Source: CAZLWA01 sp964563165 (GTDB taxonomy: Bacteria > CLD3 > SB21). Taken from it: DNA of 64,000 bases. The notes beneath the pieces were generated by a model. The model made no database searches, was not told where the DNA came from, and was given only the letters and a program-made list of their open reading frames with translations. A program made the position numbers and the translations under genes. Positions 19,001 through 27,693 of this stretch are shown here, piece after piece. Position 1 is the stretch's first letter. Each line of letters opens with the position of its first letter. The stretch spans positions 1 through 64,000 of the forward strand of contig CAZLWA010000056.1 of the NCBI GenBank assembly GCA_964563165.1, read 5' to 3'.

Positions 19001-19653
19001 TTCGGGGCTCGCTGCTTTTTCGCCAGGATCTGTTCGCCAATCAGGCGCACGGTCTTTCAGTGCGCTTGCGCTATGAGCTCCAGAAGAGCTTTTCTGACGT
19101 ATTGACTAATGGGAATGACCGGCGCCGCCGGGAAATCAAAAATATAAGGATTCGCAAACAGGTCAGTACTTCATGGGCCTTTGAAAATGAAGCGGAATAC
19201 GGCATCAACAGAAAACATTCGACCATCCATGTGTCGGGTTTGAACAGCGATTTCAGTCTTTCCGCGTTCAAAACGTCGACCCTTTTGTCGTACCGGCCAA
19301 AGCAGGAAATCGAAATCATCAATAAATGTGTCATTTCCCTCTCGAAAGATAAAATTTCTTCCGCTTCTGCAAAAGCAGTGGCGTATTCGCCTGAAATCAT
19401 CTATTCTTTCAAAAATAGAGGCCGGGCCGATATAGCCGCTACGATCACAAGAATTTATTTGCGTACGGGCGCCGCGCCGCTCCCGTTCGAATTGACGGAC
19501 GGCCATGCGGACGGGTGGAATGCGAGCTGGCTTTTCTCACTCAATTACCGTTTAAGTAACAACACTTCGCTGGCGTTTAATTATTCAGGGAGGAAAGAAC
19601 CGAAGCAGTCTATAGTGCATTTGGGAAGCGCGGAATTCCGGGCTTTTTTCTAA
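16084..19653 (+). CDS. Giant outer-membrane beta-barrel protein, 1189 residues
   Basis: The signal peptide ends near SFAQ. An N-terminal module (~60-330) contains a segment around GSITRGFTVGSNQNF followed by IQPEGNTENLQQIDKVFIEV, which I recognise from large uncharacterised outer-membrane proteins of FCB phyla; some similarity to the SprA translocon family is possible but unproven. From ~330 the sequence is a long series of aromatic beta strands ending in AEFRAFF with a C-terminal Phe, as for BAM-inserted barrels. The ATG directly follows the stop of the NHL gene. The gene overlaps the convergent isomerase gene by 4 nt, with no room for a terminator. Confidence 0.85.
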   Translation: MRDFNLRLILFLFLYPSASSFAQKDSTSFFRRIDSSAAHYFKSKHSFNLMNRTHEFAGTGSDTTYQLPDEFLVKESETIEVGTLRLRRVADYEINYRFGIITFNFLLEKGLSIRVVYQIYPFQMKSEYFHRALVHRPVFDDTLKRSVDRAVVVSNANPDNLFESSQMSGTGSITRGFTVGSNQNFTLNSGLNVQIAGNISDDVTIEASLTDENTPIQPEGNTENLQQIDKVFIEVKKGDRYTATFGDFDVNLSGTEFGTYTRKLQGIRASMHSDNVTADVAFGTAKGKYVSNTLTVIEGVQGPYALTGQNGEKNILIIAGTEKVWLNGVVLTRGENNDYVVDYGAGQMTFTRKRLITAESRMVVDFEYSDDIFNRNSFSAGVRTDWLDKKFSFGGTVLSEYDDKNNPINLSLSDRTIDSLSHIDDSQLAANGNVVYVDGSTKVEFGRGAYLKTFNAVAAESIFVYVGSDSSGDYNVRFTDLGNGHGDYVRGNILGEFVFAGKLQGSFQPLVPLPLPTSTQLVSLFLKAHPSRNFELNGEAALSSYDPNSFSAKTRSGMAYNFKANIQKQKLLFGHSDFGEVDFDGRWRHVDSTFRELNRVNGAEFNRTWNIPGSLFSTQSSFGVREDVHDAALRYRPVEGIQLKGSYGYLQRGDDFFNATRYGGGLNAQLKKLPEISYAIENINSNLISERLHATTVRQQLFSHYQWWKIRPGFDYEDEDVKNKVSSDSAYGTAFQTYRPRLDFNGFKKTQFGVMIERRYDKGSNGRVDSLNGTVSISTTQRYYWNVSDWKDLNSTIEFVQRRRVFQGKFADAENPNKLTKLVSSTVDYYPWHRAAALNVNYQVTDERIQDRKIVFIPVPPNTGNFTQVSPDSFIQVPPGQGDWVQGSVRSDQFTSIVELKFGTRLRIDLFRFFENHKRTDDSVHSDTDRVWQRIVKMLSTETFFQVEENQKQPELSFYFLNLKKFQNDKNTLRGSLLFRQDLFANQAHGLSVRLRYELQKSFSDVLTNGNDRRRREIKNIRIRKQVSTSWAFENEAEYGINRKHSTIHVSGLNSDFSLSAFKTSTLLSYRPKQEIEIINKCVISLSKDKISSASAKAVAYSPEIIYSFKNRGRADIAATITRIYLRTGAAPLPFELTDGHADGWNASWLFSLNYRLSNNTSLAFNYSGRKEPKQSIVHLGSAEFRAFF

Positions 19654-20711
19654 TTTATTTTATCCAGTTCGTTTTTCAGATTTGCGATTGCATCGATCGG
19701 CGTAGGGTCCTCCCGGCGCTCAACAGCTATGTAAAAACTCAGCCAATCGATCAAGTGAATGAAAGACAAAAATCGCGTGACCGGCTGCTGACCCTCGCAC
19801 CAAAATTCAATCAGGGTAGTCTTGCGGCTCAACATCTCCTTCACGATCTCAAATCTCCGCTGAACATGTTCATGATCCTCGGCGTTCCGCAGCAAGATCA
19901 CCGCAAGCGTGCTGTCCGGTATCGTTTTGATTTCGTCCCATCCGACGATTTCATTGTGGGTCATTTCCGGTATGGCATTCGCGAACGCCAAAGATTTTGC
20001 GTTTTCGCACACCTGTCCCTTGAGGCGCAGCGCCGCAGGAAACATTTTCTCAGACGAATAAATGACCATTCGTTTTAGAAAAATATTTTTGGCTGCGGAG
20101 ATAATGATATTATCGGGAGTTTCGAGGCTGAACTGATGTCGTTGCCTGCCGATCAGATCAAGAGACTCCTTCCAATCGTTTTTCCAGTCGCGGCGGCTGA
20201 ACAACGCCGCAACCACGGAATAAAGGGTCACTAATGAATAACCTATCGCTTGTCGCGGATGGAGGCCGGACGGAATAGTTACATGCACCAGTGCATGAGT
20301 CTTCGCCAATTGTTCTATCTTTCCGCCGGTGGATATGGAAATAATCTTTGCTTTTTTGGCGGCGGCATCGAGGAAAGCAGAAACGGTTTCCTCCGTGTTG
20401 CCGGAATAACTTGAGGCAATGACCAGCGACCGGTCGTTGACATACGCGGGGAGATCGTAGTCCCGGTTGACCATGATCGGAATGTCGAGGGTATCACAAA
20501 AAATATTTTTTACAAAATCACCGGCAATAGCCGATCCGCCCATTCCGCAAATAATGATGTTCTGTGTGTTGGCTAGAGCAGGCTGACACGAGGCCAGTTT
20601 CGGCAATAAACCGGATGCGAGCCTCTGAGCGTCGCGCAGCTGTTCTTCAAATTGCAAGAGGACGTCATAGTAATGAGAGCGGTCGATGTTTTGAATTTGA
20701 GTCTTGTCCAT
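19650..20711 (-). CDS. Bifunctional phosphoglucose/phosphomannose isomerase (SIS domain)
   Basis: Interconverts glucose-6-phosphate or mannose-6-phosphate with fructose-6-phosphate. 353 residues, the length of the bifunctional PGI/PMI family known from archaea and some bacteria rather than the longer classical Pgi. Motifs: GMGGSAIAGD, SSYSGNTEET (sugar-phosphate loop), and EMTHNEIVGW with the catalytic Glu/His. AGGAG lies three bases before ATG 20711. It is the last gene of the cytochrome-maturation operon, 19 nt after ccmA, a placement without obvious functional logic. Confidence 0.93.
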   Translation of the reverse strand: MDKTQIQNIDRSHYYDVLLQFEEQLRDAQRLASGLLPKLASCQPALANTQNIIICGMGGSAIAGDFVKNIFCDTLDIPIMVNRDYDLPAYVNDRSLVIASSYSGNTEETVSAFLDAAAKKAKIISISTGGKIEQLAKTHALVHVTIPSGLHPRQAIGYSLVTLYSVVAALFSRRDWKNDWKESLDLIGRQRHQFSLETPDNIIISAAKNIFLKRMVIYSSEKMFPAALRLKGQVCENAKSLAFANAIPEMTHNEIVGWDEIKTIPDSTLAVILLRNAEDHEHVQRRFEIVKEMLSRKTTLIEFWCEGQQPVTRFLSFIHLIDWLSFYIAVERREDPTPIDAIANLKNELDKIN

Positions 20712-20730
20712 TCACTCCTGGGTCCGATAA

Positions 20731-21435
20731 TTACGCCATATAGTGCTTCATAATTGTGTTTTTCAACTCGGAGAGGGCGAGTGTATCGATGGCGCTGTCT
20801 AAAACGATAGTCCCTTTGTCCAGCACGACGGCCCGTTTGGCCATGCGCAGGCAATGGTCGAGGTCGTGGGAAACCATGATAATGCAATTTCCATTGCGAT
20901 GATAATCTATCAATATGTCATCGAGAAATTGTGACGCTTTCGGATCCAGGCCGGTATAGGGTTCGTCGAGCAGAAGTACTTTGGGCCGGTGGAGAAGCAT
21001 GCGGGCTATGGACAGCCGCTGCTGCATACCGCGGGAGAATCTCCTAACGCTCTCATCGGCGCGCTTGGTCAGACCCACTTTCTCGAGAAGCAATGCAGCT
21101 TCCGATTCGTTGACATCGTACAATTTGGCATAGAATCGTAAATTTTCAATAGCCGTCAAATCGCCGTAGAGATAGGTCTGGTGTGAAATCATCCCGATTT
21201 GTCTCAGCACTTCATTGAGATGGTCGCGCAGATTCATTCCGTTGAAAAAAACGGTGCCTCCGCTCGGCTTCAACAGCGAAGCTATGATCTTTAGTAACGT
21301 TGTCTTGCCGGCGCCGTTCTTCCCTAAGATCCCGATAAAATCGTCGGGGGCAATGGCTAAGTTAACATTTTCCAAAACACGGAACCGGCCGAAATGTTTT
21401 GAGACGGAGTGTGCTTCGATGAGCGGCATGCTCAT
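20731..21435 (-). CDS. ccmA: ABC transporter ATP-binding protein, probable CcmA
   Basis: 234-residue single ATPase domain: Walker A GKNGAGKT, signature FSRGMQQRLSIAR, Walker B VLLLDEP and switch His in VSHD. Size, and context next to ccmF and ccmH, point to CcmA, the ATPase that with CcmB and CcmC releases haem-loaded CcmE during System I cytochrome c maturation. The family call depends partly on the neighbours; the domain alone fits several ABC exporters. It overlaps the upstream gene by ATGA, indicating translational coupling. No ccmB or ccmC follows. Confidence 0.82.
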   Translation of the reverse strand: MSMPLIEAHSVSKHFGRFRVLENVNLAIAPDDFIGILGKNGAGKTTLLKIIASLLKPSGGTVFFNGMNLRDHLNEVLRQIGMISHQTYLYGDLTAIENLRFYAKLYDVNESEAALLLEKVGLTKRADESVRRFSRGMQQRLSIARMLLHRPKVLLLDEPYTGLDPKASQFLDDILIDYHRNGNCIIMVSHDLDHCLRMAKRAVVLDKGTIVLDSAIDTLALSELKNTIMKHYMA

Positions 21436-22622
21436 AAATCTTTTTTATGAATTTTAGCTATAACTTTTTTTAGCTGCGATTTAAGTTCCGTCCGGCGTTT
21501 TTGATAGCCGTCGTTATTGTTTTTTCCCTCGAACGAATCGTCCAGGTCGGCGATTTGCCGTGCCAACACGTCTTGCTGTCTGTTCCAATCATTTTCATGG
21601 TCTTTGTTATTCAGCTTACGGCTAAGCCCGAAATAGAGAATTAAAATCAAAACGGAAAGAAAAAAAGGGATCAACACAAAAACATTTTTCTGAATGGCGG
21701 TGGAAACGGCTGTAACGGGCGCATCTTCATTCTCTGTATTATTGCCCTGGGGACGATTACGAAGCCCGCCGCCCGACAGGCGCACGCTTAAGGATTCATT
21801 CGCCTTCAGGTTCTTCGCCTGGTAAATTGCAAAATTATCCGCTTCCAGTTTTTCATCGTGCAAATGTGCCAGCCGGTCCGACGAAACCCGGATATCTTTC
21901 GGAGAAACAAAGATATTGTATTCCGAAATGTCGTACAGCCATTGATTGGTGAGTTCAAAAGCATTCGCAGAATAATCCGCCGAATACGTGATCTGAAATT
22001 GCGAGGCGCCGGGTTTGATGGGGACGTTGATGCCCCATGCACCCTGATATTCGATAGGCGCGGCGGGAAGCGGCATGCTGTTCTCATAGGAGGTCGTTGC
22101 CCCCTCCATTCTTGATCCGGGCGGATTCACGAAGCGAAACGTCGGTTTTTTGGTGTCGCTTGAAATAAAAGTGAATTTGCCGGTATTCAGGACTTCAAAC
22201 GTTTGCTCGATGGTCAGCCGGTCGCCGTTACGAGCGATAATGGTGTGGGGAATTCGCACGGACATATTATCCCACTTTTCGGTTACATCGTACACTTTCA
22301 CGTCCACGCGGTAATTCTTATTCTCCCGAATCAACAGGTTCTGCGAATACACAACGCCTTCGTAATACGCGCGAATCAAATACGGCGCCTGCGCAAGGAC
22401 GGGAACGTCGCTGAACTCGTATGCCGAAACGTTGTCCAGTTGCCGAAGCGTCTGCAAACCCTGACCGGTCTTGGCGAGTACCACCCAGTCGGCCTTGACT
22501 TCCTGCTGCGTTGTCCGGTTGATAACTTTTCCGGAAATCGTTGATCCCGTCTGAGAAAAGACGCGGGCCGAGGAACTCCACAGAGTTAGCACAGTCACGC
22601 AGTATATGGTTTTGCGCATCAT
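21432..22622 (-). CDS. Exported single-pass membrane protein of unknown function in the ccm operon
   Basis: 396 residues. Signal peptide, then a ~100-residue domain resembling carboxypeptidase-regulatory-like/Ig folds (SGKVINRTTQQEV). A beta-rich region follows, then a membrane helix at ~315-340 (VFVLIPFFLSVLILILYFGL). The ~55-residue cytosolic tail is Lys-rich and predicted helical. No enzyme motif or Cys pair is visible, so it is not a thiol-disulfide component. It is coupled to ccmA by a 4-nt overlap, suggesting a membrane partner of that ATPase or of haem handling; this is inference. Confidence 0.78.
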   Translation of the reverse strand: MMRKTIYCVTVLTLWSSSARVFSQTGSTISGKVINRTTQQEVKADWVVLAKTGQGLQTLRQLDNVSAYEFSDVPVLAQAPYLIRAYYEGVVYSQNLLIRENKNYRVDVKVYDVTEKWDNMSVRIPHTIIARNGDRLTIEQTFEVLNTGKFTFISSDTKKPTFRFVNPPGSRMEGATTSYENSMPLPAAPIEYQGAWGINVPIKPGASQFQITYSADYSANAFELTNQWLYDISEYNIFVSPKDIRVSSDRLAHLHDEKLEADNFAIYQAKNLKANESLSVRLSGGGLRNRPQGNNTENEDAPVTAVSTAIQKNVFVLIPFFLSVLILILYFGLSRKLNNKDHENDWNRQQDVLARQIADLDDSFEGKNNNDGYQKRRTELKSQLKKVIAKIHKKDL

Positions 22623-22665
22623 GTAAATTTCCGTCCCGCCGGGCGGGAATGATCGTGTATCAGAG

Positions 22666-23139
22666 TTAAGGTTCTTGGGTTAACTTCGTTCCGCATTCGG
22701 TGCAGAATTTTGCCCGTAAATTATTTTCAAATCCGCAACTCGCGCATGCCAGGATTTCCGGATGTGTCTGCATCAAAATCTCATCAGGCTTTACTTTACG
22801 TTTGGAGGCAATGATCTGCTCAAGATACGCATTCGTAATCTTGCCGTTACCGTCCGATAACTTCTCATGTGAATCTATGAGACGTAAGATGTCTGCCACC
22901 TCATGTATGCATTCTTTTCGGAGCGATTGATAATCGTTTTCCGCCATTTTTCCGATACCGAATTCAAAATCCAGATCTTTGATGTCGGAATACACTTTAT
23001 TCTTGCGCTTAACCAATTGTTCCAGTTCGCGCGTTCGCGCATCGGTCATATCCATGCGAATGAATTTGCTGCTGAAAAGCGGCTTCAGAACAAACAGCAG
23101 CGCCGCGGCCGCCAGAACGATGACAAATGCTGTGATCAT
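22666..23139 (-). CDS. CcmI-like membrane protein with C-terminal zinc ribbon
   Basis: 157 residues. An N-terminal membrane helix (FVIVLAAAALLFVLKPLF) is followed by a coiled-coil-like stretch with ELEQLVKRKNKVYSDIKDL and GKMAENDYQSLR, which resembles the N-terminal part of CcmI/CycH, the apocytochrome chaperone subunit. The usual TPR domain is absent. In its place the C-terminus has a zinc ribbon: CASC, 11 residues, CTEC. The position directly after ccmH supports a role in apocytochrome handling. The resemblance to CcmI is by eye and moderate. Confidence 0.72.
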   Translation of the reverse strand: MITAFVIVLAAAALLFVLKPLFSSKFIRMDMTDARTRELEQLVKRKNKVYSDIKDLDFEFGIGKMAENDYQSLRKECIHEVADILRLIDSHEKLSDGNGKITNAYLEQIIASKRKVKPDEILMQTHPEILACASCGFENNLRAKFCTECGTKLTQEP

Positions 23140-23152
23140 TAATAACTCCGAA

Positions 23153-23698
23153 TTATTCCGAATCCCATTTCTTCAATTCTTCCTCCACCCGTTTATCCAG
23201 ATCGTCCGGAGCGGCGGAAGCGTTTGTATTGGTGAGAACATTGGTTTTCGAGGTTTTTCTTATAATAAAAACCACTACGACGGAGAAAACCGACAAAAGA
23301 ACAAACGGCATGATCCATGCGACCAGGTCAAACCCTTCCGTACCGGGCTGAGAAAGTATCGCGCGGCCTGCCGGCGCTCTGCCGTTGAAACGGTATTCTG
23401 TAATAAAGAACTTCAGGATATCTTCTTTGGACTTTTGCGCCAGGATCATTTCCTCAATCTTGTTGCGCATCGGGACGGCGGACGGACAATTGATATGTCC
23501 GCATTGAGACAACACCAGATTGCACCCGCATTGGCAGATCAGTTCTTCCGAAACGGCATTGAAGAATTGATTTTGATTTCCCGAAAGTTTATCGCTGTGC
23601 ACCGTGCCGGTTTGAGCGGACAGGCCGTGCGCGGAGGTTAACAGAAGGAAAAAAATTACAGGGCAATAAATCAACAGGAACACGTTACACTTTCTCAA
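23153..23698 (-). CDS. ccmH: Cytochrome c maturation protein CcmH
   Basis: Thiol-disulfide component that reduces apocytochrome c cysteines before haem attachment. 181 residues: signal peptide, the CcmH/CycL domain, and a C-terminal membrane helix (IMPFVLLSVFSVVVVFII). The diagnostic active site is ICQCGC, extended by a further Cys in LVLSQC and one in HINC, so there are more cysteines than in the standard LRCxxC motif. A TEYRFNGRAP segment matches the family's YG..VL region. It overlaps the ccmF 3' end by 14 nt. Confidence 0.9.
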   Translation of the reverse strand: MRKCNVFLLIYCPVIFFLLLTSAHGLSAQTGTVHSDKLSGNQNQFFNAVSEELICQCGCNLVLSQCGHINCPSAVPMRNKIEEMILAQKSKEDILKFFITEYRFNGRAPAGRAILSQPGTEGFDLVAWIMPFVLLSVFSVVVVFIIRKTSKTNVLTNTNASAAPDDLDKRVEEELKKWDSE

Positions 23699-25700
23699 CG
23701 CCGGATTCCTTTCTCAGAATTTTCACGTCCATACGGTCTTCGTAATAGGCGGGCAACATCGCGATGATCGTGCCGATAACCAGTACGACGGTTCCAGCCC
23801 AAAGCCAGGATACCAGCGGGTTCACGAAAATGTGAAAGGTCGCTTTTTTATCTTGGTCGTCCATCCCGGCGAAGACCATATAAAAATCTTCTTTGATGTT
23901 CTTATGCAGCGCAACTTGCGACAGCGGCTGCTGGCTGGCTTTGTACATGCGGTATTCCGGCTTTAATTGGTCGATCAGCCGGCCGTCTCGGTACAGATCG
24001 ATCAGGGCGAATTCGGACGCGTAGTTGGGATTATCTTCTTTATCGATTTTCGCGACGGTGATCTTATAATCTTTAATTTGCTCGGATTCGCCGGCGGCTA
24101 ATTGGGTTTTGGTTTCAAAATTAAATATGAGTCCCGTAATACCGACAAACATGATGACGATTCCGAAATGCACGATATATCCGCCATAACGCCGCTTGTT
24201 TTTCCAGGTTAAGTTTTTTAGCGCCACGAAGATATTTTCACCGTTAGATCTTTTGCGCGCGCGCGCGCCGTTGATGAACTCGATGGCAATGACGGCGGTA
24301 ACAAAAATGGACAGCGTAAAAGAGATCAGCCCGTACAAATGATGTGTGACGAAAAGGAAAATGACGATTCCGCCAGCCAGCGCGATCAAACCCGGATATA
24401 GAAAAGCTTTTTTTAAGCTGGCCAAGGATGTTTTGCGCCAGGCAAATAACGGACCGGCCCCGGTAAGAAAGAGCAGAAACAGCGCAATAGGCACATTTAT
24501 TTTATTGAAGAACGGAGCGCCTACTACGATCTTCTCTCCGGTCACGGCTTCGGAAATGATCGGAAAAATCGTTCCCCACAAAACGGCAAAGCACGCAATA
24601 AGAAGAACCAGATTATTGAACAAAAAACTGCTCTCGCGCGAAAGCGCCGAATCCAGTTTGTTTTCACTTTTCAGCATCGGCAGCCGTTTGATCACGAGCG
24701 CGACCGATAACCCAAGAACAATGGAAATAAATGAAACAAAGAATATCCCTATGGAACCTTCCGCAAACGCATGAACGGAGGAAACCACGCCGGAGCGCGT
24801 AAGAAACGTCCCAAAAATACAAAGTAAATACGTGGCGATGATCAGGGAGACATTCCAGACCTTGAACATGTTCTTTTTCTCCTGGATCATCACGGAATGC
24901 AGGAATGCCGTGGCGGTAAGCCACGGCATGAGGGATGCGTTTTCCACGGGATCCCATGCCCAGTAGCCGCCCCAGCCGAGCTCTTCATATGCCCACCAGC
25001 CGCCCATGACGATACCGGCGCTTTGAAACAGCCACGCGAATAACGTCCAGCGGCGCGATAATTTGATCCACTCATCGCCGAGCTGACCGCTCATCAATGC
25101 CGCCATGGCGAATGCAAACGGAATAACAAATCCGACATAGCCCGTAAATAGGGTCGGCGGGTGAATGATCATAGCCGGATGCTGCAAGAGGGGATTGAGG
25201 CCGCGTCCGTCAACCGGAACAAACGGGTTGGTGGTGCCGTCGGCATTGACTGTAACTAATTCATTGAACGGATTGGCAGACCACAAATTAAGCGCGAGAA
25301 AAAATATTTGCGTCATCATCGTGGTGATAATGACGTACGGCATCAGTTCGCCGTGGCTGTTGCGATAACGATACACAACGGCAAAGCTGTAGGCCGAAAG
25401 CATCAGCGACCATAATAACAAGGACCCGGCCTGCCCCGCCCAAAATGTAAATTTAAAAAATAGCGGCAGAGCCTTATTTGAAAATGAAGCTACGTATTCG
25501 ATGCTCATGTCGCTGATCACTAACAGATAGATCAGGGAAGCGGAGGCAAGTAACACGCTTCCAAAAACGACATACACCGAACGTTGAGCCATTCGGATCA
25601 AGTCGCCCCGCTTTTGCCGGATGCCGATCCACGCGGAAATCACGGCGAATGCGGCCATGACAATAGCCAGGATTAATGCGAAATTACCAAGATTATTCAT
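23685..25700 (-). CDS. ccmF: Cytochrome c haem lyase subunit CcmF
   Basis: Integral membrane component of the System I haem lyase that attaches haem to CxxCH of exported apocytochromes. 671 residues, about fifteen membrane segments. The tryptophan-rich WWD motif is present as WGGYWAWDPVENASL, flanked by HPAMIIHPP with the haem-ligand histidines and by a conserved LTRSGVVSSVHAFAEG loop. The C-terminal periplasmic domain is also complete. It is the first gene of a five- to six-gene minus-strand operon. A 14-bp palindrome lies 54 bp upstream of its start. Confidence 0.97.
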   Translation of the reverse strand: MNNLGNFALILAIVMAAFAVISAWIGIRQKRGDLIRMAQRSVYVVFGSVLLASASLIYLLVISDMSIEYVASFSNKALPLFFKFTFWAGQAGSLLLWSLMLSAYSFAVVYRYRNSHGELMPYVIITTMMTQIFFLALNLWSANPFNELVTVNADGTTNPFVPVDGRGLNPLLQHPAMIIHPPTLFTGYVGFVIPFAFAMAALMSGQLGDEWIKLSRRWTLFAWLFQSAGIVMGGWWAYEELGWGGYWAWDPVENASLMPWLTATAFLHSVMIQEKKNMFKVWNVSLIIATYLLCIFGTFLTRSGVVSSVHAFAEGSIGIFFVSFISIVLGLSVALVIKRLPMLKSENKLDSALSRESSFLFNNLVLLIACFAVLWGTIFPIISEAVTGEKIVVGAPFFNKINVPIALFLLFLTGAGPLFAWRKTSLASLKKAFLYPGLIALAGGIVIFLFVTHHLYGLISFTLSIFVTAVIAIEFINGARARKRSNGENIFVALKNLTWKNKRRYGGYIVHFGIVIMFVGITGLIFNFETKTQLAAGESEQIKDYKITVAKIDKEDNPNYASEFALIDLYRDGRLIDQLKPEYRMYKASQQPLSQVALHKNIKEDFYMVFAGMDDQDKKATFHIFVNPLVSWLWAGTVVLVIGTIIAMLPAYYEDRMDVKILRKESGVEKV

Positions 25701-25753
25701 AATTGTAACCTAATTGTGTTTAAATACATTAACGACAAATGCGCAAGAAAAGA

Positions 25754-25767
25754 ATGACTTTTGTCAT
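25754..25767 (-). promoter_or_regulatory. Fnr-like palindrome upstream of ccmF
   Basis: Perfect dyad ATGAC-TTTT-GTCAT, with the 5-4-5 architecture of Crp/Fnr-family boxes. Reading toward ccmF, a TAATGT (TAnnnT-type -10) begins 22 nt after the dyad, the spacing of a class II activator site. A 13/14 match with the same 22-nt spacing occurs upstream of nfeD. Regulator identity is inference. Confidence 0.55.
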
Positions 25768-25807
25768 GTTTTCGTTATTTGACCCGTTGCAAAAAGCGGT
25801 TGCCGTG

Positions 25808-27547
25808 TTAACTTTTCCAGATAATTTCATACGCCGTTACCGGCTCAACGACGCCCTTGAGAACGAGTTGTTCAATAGGGGAGGCAATGTCCTTATTCGG
25901 CAGCAAATCATAAGTCGATTCGCTGATGATGATTTGTCCTTTCTTGGCCGCGCTGCACAGGCGATTGGCAAGATTCACCGATTCACCGATGACCGTATAT
26001 TCCAGACGTTTATTCGAACCGATATTTCCGACAATGGCGTCGCCCGTATTGATCCCGATGCCGATACTGACCGGATTTTTGCCCTCCAGTTTTCGCTGGA
26101 AATTAAATTTCTCCGAGGCGCGCTGCATTTGCACCGCCGCATTGATGGCGCGCATGTAGTAATCGTCGTAGTGCACGGGCGCTCCGAAAAATGCCATAAT
26201 GGCGTCGCCGATAAATTTATCCAGCGTTCCGCCGAATTTGTCGATGATATCAATGCTCTCATCGAAATGCGAATTCAGCAGATTGATCAATTCCTGCGGA
26301 TCCATGCCCCGCGACATCGGCGTGAAACCCCGTATGTCGGTGAACATCACGCTCAGCATAGCTTTTTCGCCTTTTAAAATTCCGTCCAGAGACTGTTCGG
26401 CCAGAACTTTTTTTGCGACATCCGGCGACAAATACTTTCCGAATAATCCTTCCACGCGTTCTTTCTGTTTGAGTCCCTTGATCATGTCATTGAAAGACAA
26501 CGCGAGTTGACCGATCTCATCTTTGCTTTTTACTTTAATTTCAAATTCCAGATTACCCGCTTCTACTTGCTTCATGGCTGCGGATAATTGTTTGACCGGC
26601 TTGTTGATGCCGTTGATAATGATAAACGAGATCAGCAGAGCGAATACCGTCACTCCAACGCCGACGAACAGCATCACGCGCTGCGAAGCAACCAGCGGCT
26701 CCAGCGCCTTGTCGAGTGAACTGAAGAAGACGTAAGTGCCGATAACCTTTTTGTCCTGACCGTCCGTGCCCGGCGATGCGATAACCGGAGATGCTACTCC
26801 TAAAAATCGTTCGCCACTGACGGTGAATTCCAGAGGATCGCTGTCGCTCTTTTTGATCGTAGCCTGATCCAGCATGGAGTTGTTGGCCCGGAACGCGCTT
26901 AAAAGCTCATCGCGGTCGTTTTTTAAATTTGTCGATACGATTTTCTTATTTACCATAAAAGCGATATTGCTGCTCGTAACTTTTGCAATGCTGAGCGACA
27001 CGTCGTCGGTCACTTCATATCCGAGAACGATCGCGCCGAGAACCTGGTTGTTAACGATGGTGGGCGACGCGGCGACCCGGTATAGTCTTCCGCCTTCTTC
27101 CCAAAATCCGCCGTTATCCACGCCGCTCAAAGCGCCGCCAACTTCCGGCCGTTGTGAGAGATTCGCCGATGAGGTCATGGAAGTCATTTTCGTTCCTAAG
27201 TACGCCAGCACCTGTCCTCCGTTGCTCAACGCAACGAAAATGCTGGAATTGAAATTGTTAAGCGTATTGGATTCATCAAGAGCCTGTTGGACCGTGGCTT
27301 TGTCGTTCGTACTCAATTGCGCGGCAAATTTCGGATTGTCCGAGACGCTCCGGCTTTGGAGAATGAGCTGCTCGAAGTAAGACTCATTCAGAGCTTTGTA
27401 GGTATCGTTGCTTTTGATGATGCGCTCGGTGATATCTTTTTTGATGTTTTCTGCCAGCTGCACCGAGACCAGGAAATAGGAAGTTCCGGCGATGATCAGA
27501 ATGATCAACACCAGTAATATTAATTTGTCTCTGAATTTGAGCGTCAT
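25808..27547 (-). CDS. Membrane adenylate/guanylate cyclase with Cache-like sensor and HAMP
   Basis: Makes cAMP or cGMP in response to an external signal. ATG 27547 starts two residues before the KFRDK that precedes TM1; a longer frame adds 22 unlikely residues. Order: TM1, a ~270-residue periplasmic Cache-like domain, TM2 (VMLFVGVGVTVFALLISFIII), HAMP (~310-365), a short linker, then a class III cyclase domain (~395-579). Metal-binding Asp residues are present in MFTDIRGF and in IGDAIMAFFG, and the transition-state region in VNLANRLCSAAKKG. The substrate cannot be fixed by eye. It is the gene upstream of ccmF, separated by about 107 nt. Confidence 0.93.
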   Translation of the reverse strand: MTLKFRDKLILLVLIILIIAGTSYFLVSVQLAENIKKDITERIIKSNDTYKALNESYFEQLILQSRSVSDNPKFAAQLSTNDKATVQQALDESNTLNNFNSSIFVALSNGGQVLAYLGTKMTSMTSSANLSQRPEVGGALSGVDNGGFWEEGGRLYRVAASPTIVNNQVLGAIVLGYEVTDDVSLSIAKVTSSNIAFMVNKKIVSTNLKNDRDELLSAFRANNSMLDQATIKKSDSDPLEFTVSGERFLGVASPVIASPGTDGQDKKVIGTYVFFSSLDKALEPLVASQRVMLFVGVGVTVFALLISFIIINGINKPVKQLSAAMKQVEAGNLEFEIKVKSKDEIGQLALSFNDMIKGLKQKERVEGLFGKYLSPDVAKKVLAEQSLDGILKGEKAMLSVMFTDIRGFTPMSRGMDPQELINLLNSHFDESIDIIDKFGGTLDKFIGDAIMAFFGAPVHYDDYYMRAINAAVQMQRASEKFNFQRKLEGKNPVSIGIGINTGDAIVGNIGSNKRLEYTVIGESVNLANRLCSAAKKGQIIISESTYDLLPNKDIASPIEQLVLKGVVEPVTAYEIIWKS

Positions 27548-27693
27548 GGATATCTCAACGGGTTTAAATGAATATTTCCGCGATAACTTATAGGTAATTG
27601 GCGGGAAAAACAAGTTTAAATTTATTGCAAAACCCCTTGATTAAATCTCGTAATTGACATTAATTGAACAAAAAAGGGGTTACTCTATCGGGC

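Noticed and set aside
25739..26377. A 212-codon plus-strand frame opposite the cyclase catalytic domain
   Set aside because: It mirrors the conserved class III cyclase domain on the other strand; no independent motifs or signal.
27631..27681. AACCCCTT / AAGGGGTT inverted repeat around the promoter of the PEGA fragment
   Set aside because: The arms are 35 nt apart with an A/T loop; it could hide the start region but is too weak to call a regulatory RNA.
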